In this document: positions 55,109-64,000 of the stretch, piece by piece
Numbering within the stretch: position 1 is the stretch's first letter
How the letters are laid out: each line of letters begins with the position of its first letter
From: Paenibacillus montaniterrae
GTDB taxonomy: Bacteria > Bacillota > Bacilli > Paenibacillales > Paenibacillaceae
Assembly: GCF_018403185.1 (NCBI RefSeq)
Contig: NZ_BOSE01000002.1
Span: 372,001 to 436,000, forward strand
Length of the DNA stretch: 64,000 nucleotides
Reading direction: 5' to 3'
Translations under genes and position numbers: made by a program
The notes under the pieces: model-generated
Database searches by the model: none
What the model was told of the DNA's origin: nothing
The model's input: the letters and a program-made list of their open reading frames with translations, nothing else

Positions 55109-55972
55109 ATGACAAAGCACGCTATCACTTCATGGGCCAGGCAAATGCATATCGTTGATTATAGTAATCAACTTGCAAGCAATGATCCTTATTTGGCATT
55201 TGCAATGGATGAGTGGCTGTGCAGGCAAGCAGCGCAAAGCGGGATCAGCATTTGCCATATTTGGCGTCATCGCAATGCATTTATTTTAGGGCAGCGGGAT
55301 GCCCGTCTGCCGCGCGCAGAACAAGCGGTGGAGTGGCTGCGTTCGAACAATTGGTTGCCGATCGTACGCAATTCGGGCGGGGCAGCTGTGCCGCTTGATG
55401 CTGGCGTAGTCAACATCTCGCTAATATTTCCGCTGCAGCAACCTGCCAGCTTTCATCAGGATTTTGAAAAAATGTTTGAGCTGATTGCGGCTGCATTAGC
55501 GCATACAGGAGCCTCGGTACAAAAAGGGGAAATTTCGGGAGCTTACTGCCCTGGAGATTATGATTTGAGTATAGACGGCTTGAAGTTTTGCGGAATTGCT
55601 CAGCGCAGACAGTTGCATGCGTACGCTGTACAGGCGTTTATCATCGCGTCCGGAAAAGGGAAGCATCGTACAAAATTAGTACGTGAATTTTATGAGAGGG
55701 CCGCAGTTGGCGCCGAGCAGTCCAGCTATCCGAATGTAACGGATCAAAGCACAGCAAGCCTGGAGGAACTAGCCGGGCTAGGCGCTCTAGCTCATCACAG
55801 CTTTGCCGAGGCGATCAAGCAAACGATACAGTCCAATCAAAGCGCAGAGCTGCGCAGGCTGCAGCAACCACTGAACCTTAGCAGCCTTATTAGCCTGCCG
55901 GAGAACGAGCAGCTTGCAGCGATTGCAGCCCAGCTAAGGCAGCGCTACTACAAGCTCCACTCCCGGTCCTGA
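55109..55972 (+). CDS. lipL: Octanoyl-[GcvH]:protein N-octanoyltransferase LipL
   Basis: 287 aa of the lipoate/biotin protein ligase fold. In Bacillus LipL moves octanoyl groups from GcvH to E2 subunits. Seen: WRHRNAFILGQRDARLP, NSGGAAVPLDAGVVN, and SGAYCPGDYDLSIDGLKFCGIAQRR, whose first cysteine fits the catalytic thiol of LipL. An AAGGAG site lies upstream. Cytosolic, apparently monocistronic. Confidence 0.88.
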   Translation: MTKHAITSWARQMHIVDYSNQLASNDPYLAFAMDEWLCRQAAQSGISICHIWRHRNAFILGQRDARLPRAEQAVEWLRSNNWLPIVRNSGGAAVPLDAGVVNISLIFPLQQPASFHQDFEKMFELIAAALAHTGASVQKGEISGAYCPGDYDLSIDGLKFCGIAQRRQLHAYAVQAFIIASGKGKHRTKLVREFYERAAVGAEQSSYPNVTDQSTASLEELAGLGALAHHSFAEAIKQTIQSNQSAELRRLQQPLNLSSLISLPENEQLAAIAAQLRQRYYKLHSRS

Positions 55973-56057
55973 GGCATGCGTGTTATAGCGTATATGCTGC
56001 AACATTTTTCAACTAATTTTTTTGCAAGGACTACTATACCTGTGACACATAATGTTA

Positions 56058-56188
56058 TATAATTAACGTGTTGAGAGATACAATATAAAGGCAATGCTAC
56101 CGCCACCTATGTTCTATGCTTTGCATGAACGTTTTATTTTAGGAAAAGGTACAACCTCGGACTTAAATGAGCCCAGGTTGTACCTTTT
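56058..56188 (+). promoter_or_regulatory. Leader of the GH13 gene with promoter-like box, operator-like site and hairpin
   Basis: TATAAT at 56058-56063 is a possible -10 box without a clear -35. A site GAACGTTTTATTT (56127-56139) resembles the LacI-type boxes at 61678-61693. A 14-bp hairpin AAAAGGTACAACCT/AGGTTGTACCTTTT (56144-56157 and 56175-56188) follows and is T-rich downstream, 33 bp before the GH13 start. It may terminate lipL or attenuate the GH13 gene. Confidence 0.5.
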
Positions 56189-56221
56189 CTTATTTATTAC
56201 ACATTTTAAGGAGGAATTTTA

Positions 56222-57994
56222 ATGTTGCTGGAAGCGGTATATCACAGACCGAAACAAAACTGGTCGTACGCCTACGACAAGCAAACGGTCCATTTGCGGA
56301 TCAGAACGAAAAAGAATGACTGTATCAAGGTAGAAGCCATTGCAGGAGACAAATATGCGTGGGCCTTCACCATGAAAAGCATGGAAATGCGTGTATTTGC
56401 TCAGGATTCGCTTTATGACTACTGGGAAACGACTGTAGTCCCGCCTTTTCGCAGACTTCGCTACGCCTTTCGTTTAACTGACGCTAGCAATGGCGAGCAG
56501 CTCATTTTTATTGAAAGCGGCTTTATTAAGGAGCTGCCGGAGGACCCGAAAAACTTTTTCGAATACCCGTTTATTAATCCTGTAGACGTGTTTGAGCCGC
56601 CAGCATGGGTTAAGGATGCCGTATTCTATCAAATTTTCCCTGAGCGCTTTGCCAACGGCGATCCATCGCTTAATCCGGCAAATGTGGAAAAATGGGGCGG
56701 CAAACCAACTCCATCCAATTTCTTTGGCGGCGATCTGCAGGGAGTTCTTGATCATCTGGATTATATTGCCGAGCTTGGCGTTAATGCGATTTATTTTACG
56801 CCTGTTTTTGAAGCAACAACGAATCATAAATACGATACACACGACTATTTGAAGGTTGATCCTCATTTCGGTACAAATGAAAAGCTGAAGGAGCTGGTCG
56901 CAGCTTGCCATGAGCGCGGCATCCGCGTTCTGCTTGACGCTGTTTTCAACCATTCCGGACGCACCTTCCCGCCATTTGTCGATGCGCAAAAAAATGGCAA
57001 GGACTCCAAATATGCAAGCTGGTTCCATGTGCGCGAATGGCCGCTGCAGGTGGTCGATCGCGTTCCAAGCTATGAAACCTTTGCATTCGAACCTCTGATG
57101 CCAAAGCTTAACACAGAAAATCCTGAGGTTAAGGAATATTTGCTGCAGGTAGCCCGCTACTGGATTGAAGAGGTCGGCATTGACGGCTGGCGGCTTGACG
57201 TGGCGAACGAGGTTGACCACCAATTTTGGCGTGAATTCAGACAAGTCGTAAAAGGGGTAAATCCGGAAGCCTACATTCTTGGCGAGATTTGGCATGACTC
57301 CATTATGTGGCTGCAGGGCGACCAGTTTGACGCTGTAATGAACTATCCGTTCACGAATGCGGTGCTTGATTTCTTCGGTCATCAAACGCTAAGCGCACAA
57401 AGCTTTGCAGACGCTATCGGCAAGCAGCTTGCCGCATATCCGCAGCAGGTTACTGAAACAGCCTTCAACCTGCTGGACAGTCATGATACACCGCGCCTGC
57501 TTACGATTTGCGAGGACAATGAAGCCGCTATGAAGCTGGCAGCCTTGTTCCAGCTTACGTACCCGGGAACGCCTTGCATCTACTATGGAGATGAGATCGG
57601 CTTGAATGGCGCTGGCGATCCGGACTGCCGCAAATGTATGATATGGGAGTCAGAGAAGCAAAATCAAGAGCTGCTCAGCTTCTACAAGCAGGTTATTGCG
57701 CTGCGCCATAGCTATAAAGCGCTGCGCAGCAGCGACATTTCCTTCCTTCATACAGGCGCCCAAGAAACAGATGGCACACTCGTCTATGAGCGTCGTGACG
57801 GAGACGAGCGACTACTGATCGCCCTCAATGCCCGCAAGCAAGCATCGAAGCTGGAGCTTGCCAATAGCTCTGGCTCAAGCTGGACAAAGCTGCTTACCGA
57901 AGGGGGCGCCGAGCATGCGAATGATCAAGCAGCTAATGCGCTCAGCCTGTCATTGCCCGGCTTCAGCTTTATTGTCCTGAAATGCGAAAACTAG
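56222..57994 (+). CDS. Intracellular GH13 cyclomaltodextrinase/neopullulanase-type enzyme
   Basis: 590 aa without a signal peptide. An N-terminal CBM34-like domain (about 1-120) precedes the (beta/alpha)8 catalytic domain starting [20 protein letters not shown]. Catalytic triad: D326 ([10 protein letters not shown]), E355 (LGEIWHD) and D422 (LLDSHDTPR). Hydrolyses cyclodextrins, pullulan or short maltodextrins in the cytoplasm. AAGGAGG lies 8 bases before the ATG. Likely to act after import of products made by the secreted amylase downstream. Confidence 0.94.
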   Translation: MLLEAVYHRPKQNWSYAYDKQTVHLRIRTKKNDCIKVEAIAGDKYAWAFTMKSMEMRVFAQDSLYDYWETTVVPPFRRLRYAFRLTDASNGEQLIFIESGFIKELPEDPKNFFEYPFINPVDVFEPPAWVKDAVFYQIFPERFANGDPSLNPANVEKWGGKPTPSNFFGGDLQGVLDHLDYIAELGVNAIYFTPVFEATTNHKYDTHDYLKVDPHFGTNEKLKELVAACHERGIRVLLDAVFNHSGRTFPPFVDAQKNGKDSKYASWFHVREWPLQVVDRVPSYETFAFEPLMPKLNTENPEVKEYLLQVARYWIEEVGIDGWRLDVANEVDHQFWREFRQVVKGVNPEAYILGEIWHDSIMWLQGDQFDAVMNYPFTNAVLDFFGHQTLSAQSFADAIGKQLAAYPQQVTETAFNLLDSHDTPRLLTICEDNEAAMKLAALFQLTYPGTPCIYYGDEIGLNGAGDPDCRKCMIWESEKQNQELLSFYKQVIALRHSYKALRSSDISFLHTGAQETDGTLVYERRDGDERLLIALNARKQASKLELANSSGSSWTKLLTEGGAEHANDQAANALSLSLPGFSFIVLKCEN

Positions 57995-58029
57995 GGCGCG
58001 TCTGAAAACTAAATTTATCGTTAAATAAT

Positions 58030-58076
58030 AAAACCCACAAGACTGCCACGTTTTAAGTGATCAGCTTGTGGGTTTT
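58030..58076. terminator. Terminator after the GH13 enzyme
   Basis: Perfect 12-bp stem AAAACCCACAAG/CTTGTGGGTTTT with a long loop, 36 bp after the stop of the plus-strand gene; also in range of the converging amylase gene. Confidence 0.75.
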
Positions 58077-58178
58077 CCTGCTGCCATAATAATTGAGAAC
58101 AATTAATGATGATACGGCAGTAACTATATCATGTTACAGCAAAATCAATTTTATACGTATGGGCAGTAGAGAAATCAC

Positions 58179-60467
58179 TTACTGCCACGTGTAGACTGGA
58201 GTGTCTGCCGAGCCGGTAGAGCTTGTTGGCGAAGTAATGACCCGATTGCTGCCGCTTTCCCATACGACATTGCCGGCTCCGTCCTTCTTAATGAATTTGA
58301 ACTCGATCGTTGTGCCCTTCGGTACGCTGACCGGCAGGAACCAAATCGGGTAGTCCGGATTCAGCATCGCTTCAGTTGATTTTGCCGGGTCCCAGCTGCC
58401 CAGCTCGGGAATATTTCCGACAATGTGAATGTTTTGCCCATATACGGTTGAAGCATTAACCTTGAATATCACCTGCACCTGATCGCCAGACAGCACTTCA
58501 TAAATAAAGCTGTTGCTGACATTAGCGCCTTTGGTAACTGTTATCGCCTGTTTGCCTGCTGCTACATTAGGCACAATAGCCTCGATAAACGTATCGTTAT
58601 TCGCGACAACCGTCGCAGCAGTCGTGCCGAATTTCACCGTTACCGAGCCTCCCAGGCCAGTTCCGTAAATGTATACAGTATTGCCTGCACGCCCGGACGT
58701 CGAGACAACGTCGCCGATTTTAGGAGACTCGCCAAGCGGTGGATTGTACGACCATACGCTAACCTCGCCACCGGAAAGCGTAAAGCTGGAAAGCTTGTTT
58801 TGACCGCCAACAGTCGTTACCGTGTTGCTTGCACCGTATAACAGGCCTCCTAGCACATCCTCATAGGTGCCGGCAGGCAGCGTTGTGTTCAATGCAGGAA
58901 CTGTAAAGGAGAGGTCTGGCTGTCTGTTGATCGCGACAATCACCTGCTTATCGAAAAACTGGCGCTGGTAGACAAGCACATCATTGGTGCTGTATAAAAC
59001 GGAGGTTGTTCCGTAAGCGACAGCATCATTGGATTGACGCAAATCCGACAGCTTCTTAATTAATTTGTAGGCAGTGGAATTTTCGTTGAAGGCCACTTCC
59101 TTCTCCATAAATACACGACCTGCAATATCGCTGCTATTATCGGATGTAATATACTGCTCTGTCCCATAGTAAATGTTAGGCGTGCCGCGCGAAGTCATTA
59201 GAGCAGCCAGAGCGGCATGATACGGCTTGTCATTCGGCTGAATGTAGCGGAAGCGGGTTACATCATGGTTGTCAAGGAAGGTTACCGCCTGATTCTCATA
59301 CGAATAGTCTGCACTAGTCGCCAGCATCATATTGCCAAAGTCCGTCATCGTCTCTGAGAAATGACCGAACGCATTTGTAGCGGCACGGAAGTATTCAAAA
59401 TCAAGATTGTTAACGCCGGTGCGATCCGGGAAGGTACGGTATTCATCGTACTTCGGATCTGGTCTGCCGATAAAGAACTCCCCGAAATGAGTAACAGGGC
59501 CACCTGCGGCTGAATCGATTGCATCCTTTAGTCCCTTGGTAAAGGCTGGGCTCATATGAAGCGTTGCATCATGTCTGAAGCCGTCTACACCTTTGCTTTT
59601 CCAGAACAAGGCCGCTTTCTCCAAATGCTCTATAACCGCCGCATTTTCATGCGAAAAATCTGCAAGCGAGCCGAGATCCTTATGTCTGTAGCCGAAGCGG
59701 GAGCCATCATTGCCGCGATCGCCGATGCCGTGGAACCAGCCGTTCACATCATTATTCGGATCGGCCAGCAAATTTTCCACCTTACCATCGCCGTTGTAGT
59801 CGTAAGGCTCGCCATTGGCATCAAATGCGTACTCGCCGCTGCTTGTTTTGTCAGGCTCATAGAGCTTGCCATCCTCTGGAGCAAAGCCTAGCGTCGGATT
59901 TTGCCAGCGGCTCGTATGATTCGTAACGAAGTCAATCACCAGCTTAATGCCTTCGGCGTGCAGCGCATCGCGCAGCTCTTCAAAATCCTGCAGCATGCCA
60001 AAATGCTTGTTCGTTGCAAAATAGTTGCGTACATGATAACCATGGAAGCTTGTCCAACGATCCATGCCGCCGCCCGCCTTATGATCCTCAATGACCGTAT
60101 CGCGGTTCTCATACGGCGCTGAAATCCATACAGCGGTTACGCCCATATTTTTTAAATACGGAATTTTATCAATGATTCCCTGCCAGTCGCCGCCTTGATA
60201 CAGCTTCAAGTCATTGCCGTCACCGCGGCCATCCTGATTCGCGTCATCAAATAAAGTCGGATCAAAGCCAGCAGGTATATTGTTGCTTGTGTCACCATCT
60301 ACGAAGCGGTCTGTAATGATTTGATAAACTGTATCCTTCGGTGTAACCGGGCCCAATGCGCCAGATGCTGTCAGCGCATCAGCAGTGGAAGGATTTGCTG
60401 TCCATACAGGCAACAGCAAGGCAAATGATAATGCGAATACGAGTAAGCGTTTCCATTTGATTGACAT
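58179..60467 (-). CDS. Secreted maltogenic amylase/CGTase-like enzyme with IPT/TIG and starch-binding domains
   Basis: 762 aa. Signal peptide (about 1-32, SALAxx-type end near TADA). GH13 A/B domains follow (about 45-450), the C-domain (about 455-540), an IPT/TIG domain (about 548-632) and a C-terminal CBM20 (about 640-760; VIFKVNASTVYGQNIHIVGN and KFIKKDGAGNVVWESGSNR). Catalytic D300 (GFRHDATLHM), E330 (HFGEFFIG) and D402 (LDNHDVTRF) are present. The five-domain layout matches CGTases and maltogenic amylase of the AmyM type; the exact product specificity cannot be read. A LacI-like box lies upstream. Confidence 0.92.
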   Translation of the reverse strand: MSIKWKRLLVFALSFALLLPVWTANPSTADALTASGALGPVTPKDTVYQIITDRFVDGDTSNNIPAGFDPTLFDDANQDGRGDGNDLKLYQGGDWQGIIDKIPYLKNMGVTAVWISAPYENRDTVIEDHKAGGGMDRWTSFHGYHVRNYFATNKHFGMLQDFEELRDALHAEGIKLVIDFVTNHTSRWQNPTLGFAPEDGKLYEPDKTSSGEYAFDANGEPYDYNGDGKVENLLADPNNDVNGWFHGIGDRGNDGSRFGYRHKDLGSLADFSHENAAVIEHLEKAALFWKSKGVDGFRHDATLHMSPAFTKGLKDAIDSAAGGPVTHFGEFFIGRPDPKYDEYRTFPDRTGVNNLDFEYFRAATNAFGHFSETMTDFGNMMLATSADYSYENQAVTFLDNHDVTRFRYIQPNDKPYHAALAALMTSRGTPNIYYGTEQYITSDNSSDIAGRVFMEKEVAFNENSTAYKLIKKLSDLRQSNDAVAYGTTSVLYSTNDVLVYQRQFFDKQVIVAINRQPDLSFTVPALNTTLPAGTYEDVLGGLLYGASNTVTTVGGQNKLSSFTLSGGEVSVWSYNPPLGESPKIGDVVSTSGRAGNTVYIYGTGLGGSVTVKFGTTAATVVANNDTFIEAIVPNVAAGKQAITVTKGANVSNSFIYEVLSGDQVQVIFKVNASTVYGQNIHIVGNIPELGSWDPAKSTEAMLNPDYPIWFLPVSVPKGTTIEFKFIKKDGAGNVVWESGSNRVITSPTSSTGSADTPVYTWQ

Positions 60468-60589
60468 AACGAACTCTCCTCATCTCTTAGTAAGATAGCA
60501 TTACACCTGACCTGAACCATTATCAATATTGCTTCTTCTTCGTCTTCCCGCTCCGGCATCCCCCCTTTCAATATTGCAAATGATAGCGC

Positions 60590-60601
60590 GCAAACGATTG
60601 C
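60590..60601. promoter_or_regulatory. LacI-type operator between the amylase and LacI genes
   Basis: GCAAACGATTGC, a near-perfect palindrome centred on CG, inside a larger inverted pair AATGATA and TATCATT. It is 123 bp upstream of the amylase start and 41 bp upstream of the LacI stop. Confidence 0.5.
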
Positions 60602-60641
60602 ATTATCATTAAAAAATAGCACCGCTCTTAAAGCGGATGCA

Positions 60642-61664
60642 TTAAAATTGAATACTTGCTGAGCTTTGACGCACAACCAGCTCTACACCGAGCACAATGT
60701 GCTGCTGCTCCACTGGTTCGCCATCCATTAATTGAATGAGCTGCTTAATCGCACGCTGGCCTTTTTGTGCGATATCCTGATGAACGGTCGTTAAGGCCGG
60801 AATTGTATAGCTTGCCTGAAGGCTGTTGTCAAAGCCTACGACCGACAGCTGCTGCGGCACGCTAATGCCTAAATCATACAGCCCCTTGAGCAAGCCAATC
60901 GCTGCCACATCCGATAGGCAAAATACAGCACTTGCCTCGCTTAATTGAGCGGCGATTTTTCCAGCAACGCGATAGCCGCTTAACGCGGATACCGGCTCCT
61001 GCAGCACAAGCTCCTCACGCGGCGCGATTCCTGCTTCCGCCAACGCTCTGCAATAACCAAGCCAACGGTAATAATTGACGCCTTTTTCGCTCAGCTTGCC
61101 TGACAGCAAAACGATATTGCGATGGCCCAACGAAATAAGATGCTTCGTCCCTATATAGCCGCCCAGCTCATCGTCAAGACTTATATGCGGCAAGCGATCA
61201 TTCTGCAAATAACTGTCAACAAATACAACTGGAATGCTCAGGCGTTCAATGCGACTCATAATTTCGCTTCCCTGAATCGCACCGATTACAATGAGCCCGT
61301 CAATTTGCCGCTCGCGTACAAATGAAAACGTCTCATCTGGCTCCACACCTACCAAAATAATTTGCAGTCGCTTCGAACGAGCCCCTTCCTCTATGCCGGC
61401 TACTAGCTGCCAATAAAACGGGTTGTCCATCAGCTTTCCGGTCTCCATATACGGAACAATAACCGCAATTAATGAGGAGCGCTTGTCCCGTAAATTTCTC
61501 GCTGCTGTGCTTGGTGCAAATTCCAGCTCTTCTATGATCCGATTGATTTTCTGCTTCGTTGCTTCAGCTACTCTGCCCGTCCCGTTAAGCACGTTGGACA
61601 CCGTAGCAATCGATGTCCCAGCGAGCCTGGCTACATCCTTGATTGTTACTTTATTCCCTTCCAC
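60642..61664 (-). CDS. LacI family regulator of the amylase region
   Basis: 340 aa from a GTG start behind GGAGGCAG. N-terminal helix-turn-helix VTIKDVARLAGTSIATVSNVLNGTGRV, then a ligand-binding domain (SLIAVIVPYMETG, QIILVGVEPDETF, VFVDSYLQND, LSVVGFDN). Directly downstream is the secreted amylase on the same strand, so a maltodextrin-responsive role is likely. Two palindromic sites upstream match its family's boxes. Confidence 0.93.
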   Translation of the reverse strand: MEGNKVTIKDVARLAGTSIATVSNVLNGTGRVAEATKQKINRIIEELEFAPSTAARNLRDKRSSLIAVIVPYMETGKLMDNPFYWQLVAGIEEGARSKRLQIILVGVEPDETFSFVRERQIDGLIVIGAIQGSEIMSRIERLSIPVVFVDSYLQNDRLPHISLDDELGGYIGTKHLISLGHRNIVLLSGKLSEKGVNYYRWLGYCRALAEAGIAPREELVLQEPVSALSGYRVAGKIAAQLSEASAVFCLSDVAAIGLLKGLYDLGISVPQQLSVVGFDNSLQASYTIPALTTVHQDIAQKGQRAIKQLIQLMDGEPVEQQHIVLGVELVVRQSSASIQF

Positions 61665-61677
61665 AATACTGCCTCCA

Positions 61678-61760
61678 AATAAAACGTTTCATCATTAATA
61701 ATAAGCGAAATGAAAGATTATCTATTTAGGTTTAGATTATTTTGATGAAACGTTACATCA
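61678..61760. promoter_or_regulatory. Two LacI-type operators upstream of the 60.6-kb lacI gene
   Basis: AATAAAACGTTTCATC (61678-61693) and TGATGAAACGTTACATCA (61743-61760). The second is a palindrome with one mismatched pair. Both share AAACGTT with the leader site at 56127-56139. Confidence 0.55.
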
Positions 61761-61836
61761 CTATCTCTAGCTTAATAGATCCAACAAATTTTGTCAATAT
61801 TATCCATGGAATTTTTCTTCTCCATTTACGAGCAGT

Positions 61837-61883
61837 AAGAAGGGATGCTCCAGCAGAACGATCATGACGGAGCATCCCTTCTT
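61837..61883 (-). terminator. Terminator of the DinB-family gene
   Basis: Perfect 15-bp stem AAGAAGGGATGCTCC/GGAGCATCCCTTCTT with a 17-base loop, 4 bp after the stop on the minus strand. Confidence 0.75.
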
Positions 61884-61886
61884 TAA

Positions 61887-62459
61887 TTAAAAGCTTTTTT
61901 GCACACTTGACCCATATAAAAACCTGCAGTACCCGATCTCAGAAGCGTTTTTCATCAGCTCCAGATTAAGCCAGCCAGCTAGCTCATAAAATGGCTTGTT
62001 TGCAAAAGGCCAGCGCGTTCGCTCGGCTTGAAGCAGTTGTTCATCCGTTAACGACTCTATTGCAGTATTCCACTCATCTCGAAGGCTTGCTATTTTCGCC
62101 TTTGCTAGTGCTATGCTTCCGGGCCATTGTACAGCTTCACGAGTCAGACTCGCATTGCCGAATGAATGGTCGAGCGTCATTGACCACCAAAATATAATAT
62201 GCCAGGTGAGCCATGCGATGCTGGCAGGTCCGATATCATAAGCCTCCGATTGTGGCCAATCTGCTCGTCAGCCTCCACCTTCTTGCTTGCGGACATGCAG
62301 TCCTGCCGTCGCGGGCTGCCACAGTCCTTCATCATCATCCAAGTCATGAAGATGATACTCCAGCAGCTGCCAAGCGATATCCAATTGAGACTGGAGCAGT
62401 TGTCGAATATGCTGCCCCTCATTATTGTCAGGGGCAGCTCCCTGTATAGCAGCTTCCAC
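61887..62459 (-). pseudogene. DinB-family gene broken by an in-frame TGA
   Basis: The frame from GTG 62459 (behind GGGAGGAAG) reads through EAAIQGAAPDNNEG, LQSQLDIAWQLLEYHLHDLD and GLWQPATAGLHVRKQEGGG, then meets TGA at 62270-62268. The same frame continues beyond it as RADWPQSEAYDIGPASIAW, LTWHIIFWWSMTLDHSFGN and on to a normal stop at 61887. The two halves align with a single DinB-type protein of about 190 aa, and the expected residue at the stop is a tryptophan. So one TGG to TGA change explains the break. DinB-fold proteins are metal-dependent enzymes of varied function. It could be non-functional, or a sequencing error. Confidence 0.82.
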
Positions 62460-62519
62460 AGTACTTCCTCCCTTCATCACCATCATGCAACACTGCGCAT
62501 CTAAGCCTTCTTAGTTCAG

Positions 62520-63266
62520 CTACTTCAGCCAATACGCATCGCCTTTGCTTGTTCTGTCCAAAAAGCCATAATCCACCAAACTGCGCCGAAGCGCAACATG
62601 GTCGCTATATATGTTCTTTAACAGCTCTGTAACTTCTCGCTCGCTATATTTTTTGCCAGCTTCAAATTCTTCTGCTATTCTCGCTAAAATAATAATTTGC
62701 TTCTTCGCTTTTGGAGAAAATTCTTTAAGCTTCAAAGGTGAAAGGCTTTCAAAGGAAGTATTAAGGATCCGCGTTCTTTCCTTCTCTGTCGTCACATAGC
62801 GCTCGTCAACCATTGTAGCGCTATTATGGATCGGCACGATTTCATTTTCGTCAGCATTTTTCTTCTCGAATGCTTGCTCATACAAGGCTAAATACAATTT
62901 CGCCTGCTTCGCCTTTTCCCGAAATGTAAATTTTTGATGGCGTACTGTTGAATCGGACAGGCCTAGCTCCTTTGCAATATCCCGATCCGATTTTCCACTA
63001 TAAAACAATGACAACAGCCGTTTTTGCACATCGGTTAGCGTATTGTATTTTGTAGTGGAATGCAGCAAAAGCTCAAAGTTACCGCTGTGCTCGGCTTCAA
63101 TATGTTTGGCAACTGCATGCTCAGCATCATAAAAATGGTCATCAATCGAAAAAATTTGCCCAATTTGAAACCTTAGATCACAATGAATACAAATGTACAT
63201 ATTTTCTTGCTCTGCAAAACGATAGCCTGCTTTCAGCTCTGCCAGCGATAGGCTTGAAAAATCCAT
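62520..63266 (-). CDS. DUF2087-domain transcriptional regulator
   Basis: 248 aa. N-terminal CIHCDLRF with later His residues (YDAEHAVAKHIEAEHSG) suggests a zinc site. A helix-turn-helix covers about 75-115 (NTLTDVQKRLLSLFYSGKSD, KELGLSDSTVRHQKF). The C-terminal part (about 180-245; LKEFSPKAKKQIIILARIAE, YSEREVTELLKNIYSDHVAL, RRSLVDYGFLDRTSKGDAYW) is a DUF2087 domain. Ligand and target unknown. ACCTCTCGG-type upstream sequence reads AGAGGTGATGG before the ATG. Confidence 0.9.
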   Translation of the reverse strand: MDFSSLSLAELKAGYRFAEQENMYICIHCDLRFQIGQIFSIDDHFYDAEHAVAKHIEAEHSGNFELLLHSTTKYNTLTDVQKRLLSLFYSGKSDRDIAKELGLSDSTVRHQKFTFREKAKQAKLYLALYEQAFEKKNADENEIVPIHNSATMVDERYVTTEKERTRILNTSFESLSPLKLKEFSPKAKKQIIILARIAEEFEAGKKYSEREVTELLKNIYSDHVALRRSLVDYGFLDRTSKGDAYWLK

Positions 63267-63399
63267 ACCATCACCTCTCGGTTATCAAAATCTTAAACTT
63301 ATTATAATAATGTTTATTAAATTAGTCAACAAATTTGAATTTCGCTGTATTGCTATAGCTTACATTATCGCTGCATAATAATAGACCCTCAAATGTCTC

Positions 63400-63451
63400 T
63401 GGACGTTTTGAGAAAGCTATGCGATAATGACTTAAACGATTAAGTGATAAT
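63400..63451 (+). promoter_or_regulatory. Promoter and operator of the partial LacI gene
   Basis: TGGACG (63400-63405), a 17-bp spacer and GATAAT (63423-63428), followed by the palindrome ACTTAAACGATTAAGT (63430-63445), a likely autoregulatory site. Confidence 0.45.
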
Positions 63452-63480
63452 GCTAGCACTGAACACGAAGGAGCAATCGA

Positions 63481-64000
63481 ATGAAAAAAGTAACGCTGAA
63501 GGAAATTGCCAAGCAAACTGGCGTGTCCACTGCAACTGTCAGCTATGTGCTTAACAATGTTGCAAATCAAACTATTGCAGAGGAGACGCGCAGCCGCATT
63601 TTGCAAACAGCAAAGGAGCTCGGCTATGTACCTAATTTGGCAGCCCGCTCATTAGTCAAGCAAAAAACAGGACTCATTGGCTTGCTTATCAATCAGTCAA
63701 CCCGCAGTGAGAGCTGGCGGAAAATTCGTTACAGCTCGCTTATTGATGAAATAGAAGCTGCACTGAGCGAACGTGGCTACCATCTTATTTTGCATAGCCT
63801 GGATGCAGCTGCTCCCAAGCTGGATATTATTGCTGAGCGCAAGCTGGATGGCGTTATTGTCGTCGATGCCCGAAGTGATCGCTTTCATCACATATCCAGC
63901 CACTTCCCGCGCGGCGTACCCGTTCTAGTGATCGACAGCCTGATTAATGACCCTTTATTCAATCAGCTGATGTTTGATTATGCATCTGCGTTTGCACAGC
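63481..64000 (+). CDS. LacI family regulator (partial, C-terminus beyond window)
   Basis: ATG behind GAAGGAG. MKKVTLKEIAKQTGVSTATV and SYVLNNVANQTIAEETRSRI form the helix-turn-helix, then LGLLINQSTRSESWRKIRY and ERKLDGVIVVDARSDRF begin the ligand-binding domain; about 173 codons are visible. The open frame runs off the right edge. The palindrome at 63430-63445 could be its own operator. Confidence 0.93.
   Translation, partial: MKKVTLKEIAKQTGVSTATVSYVLNNVANQTIAEETRSRILQTAKELGYVPNLAARSLVKQKTGLIGLLINQSTRSESWRKIRYSSLIDEIEAALSERGYHLILHSLDAAAPKLDIIAERKLDGVIVVDARSDRFHHISSHFPRGVPVLVIDSLINDPLFNQLMFDYASAFAQ

Noticed and set aside
56058..56188. GH13 leader considered as a known riboswitch (fluoride, cyclic-di-GMP, purine, T-box)
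   Set aside because: None of the conserved cores of those classes was found on inspection.
56474..57385. Frame of 303 codons opposite the GH13 gene
   Set aside because: Antisense to a gene with intact catalytic motifs; no start signal of its own.
62177..62422. Alternative 81-codon frame within the DinB region
   Set aside because: It is a shifted frame; the DinB-like sequence continues in the original frame across the TGA.

Overview
The window looks like a chromosomal segment of a spore-forming, sugar-scavenging Firmicute, most likely Paenibacillus or a close relative. The evidence is a GerA-type spore germination operon, several LacI regulators beside carbohydrate ABC importers that lack their own ATPase, a YesM/YesN-like two-component pair, a HrcA-type CIRCE element, barnase/barstar, EgsA/AraM glycerol-1-phosphate dehydrogenase and strong GGAGG-type ribosome binding sites. 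No rRNA, tRNA, CRISPR, phage or transposase gene was seen.

Layout. (1) 1-8.0 kb, minus strand: a sugar ABC operon with a lipoprotein binding protein, a second 974-aa binding protein fused to beta-rich modules, two permeases, an NHL/TPR membrane protein and a YIP1-family protein cut by the left edge. A LacI regulator (8.3 kb) is divergent, with repeated ATAACAAA boxes between. (2) 9.4-14.0 kb: an XRE regulator, a small membrane protein and a SecA2-like ATPase form an island bracketed by arrays of hairpin repeats in opposite orientation. (3) 14.0-26.5 kb, minus strand: a second sugar system with a YesMN-like response regulator and kinase, an anchored binding protein, two permeases, a lipoprotein binding protein, a secreted DUF4832/fibronectin/CBM-like protein and a LacI regulator. 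Shared palindromic operators tie these together. (4) 26.9-32.6 kb: oligopeptide ABC operon oppABCDF, with a duplicated promoter region upstream of oppA. (5) 33.1-36.4 kb: htpG under a CIRCE element, then egsA. (6) 36.5-43.2 kb: an envelope-sensing operon of a FecR protein with Thr-Pro repeats, an NHL/copper-amine-oxidase-N protein and a CHASE2 adenylate/guanylate cyclase. (7) 43.3-48.9 kb: RidA, ElaA-like acetyltransferase, lipoprotein barnase plus barstar, an aminoglycoside-phosphotransferase-like kinase, a second acetyltransferase, and a TetR regulator divergent from an MFS exporter. (8) 50.7-54.9 kb: a germinant receptor operon (A, C and B subunits) ending in a 50-aa two-helix protein that resembles a D subunit. 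(9) 55.1-64.0 kb: LipL, an intracellular GH13 cyclomaltodextrinase, a secreted maltogenic amylase/CGTase-like enzyme, a LacI regulator, a DinB-family gene broken by an in-frame TGA, a DUF2087 regulator and a LacI regulator cut by the right edge.

Regions 1, 3 and 9 look like carbohydrate uptake modules with local LacI control. The secreted amylase and the cytoplasmic GH13 enzyme could work in sequence on starch and maltodextrins. The regions with the least familiar content are the SecA2 island with its inverted repeat arrays, the FecR/NHL/CHASE2-cyclase operon, and the ABC operon carrying NHL/TPR and YIP1 proteins.
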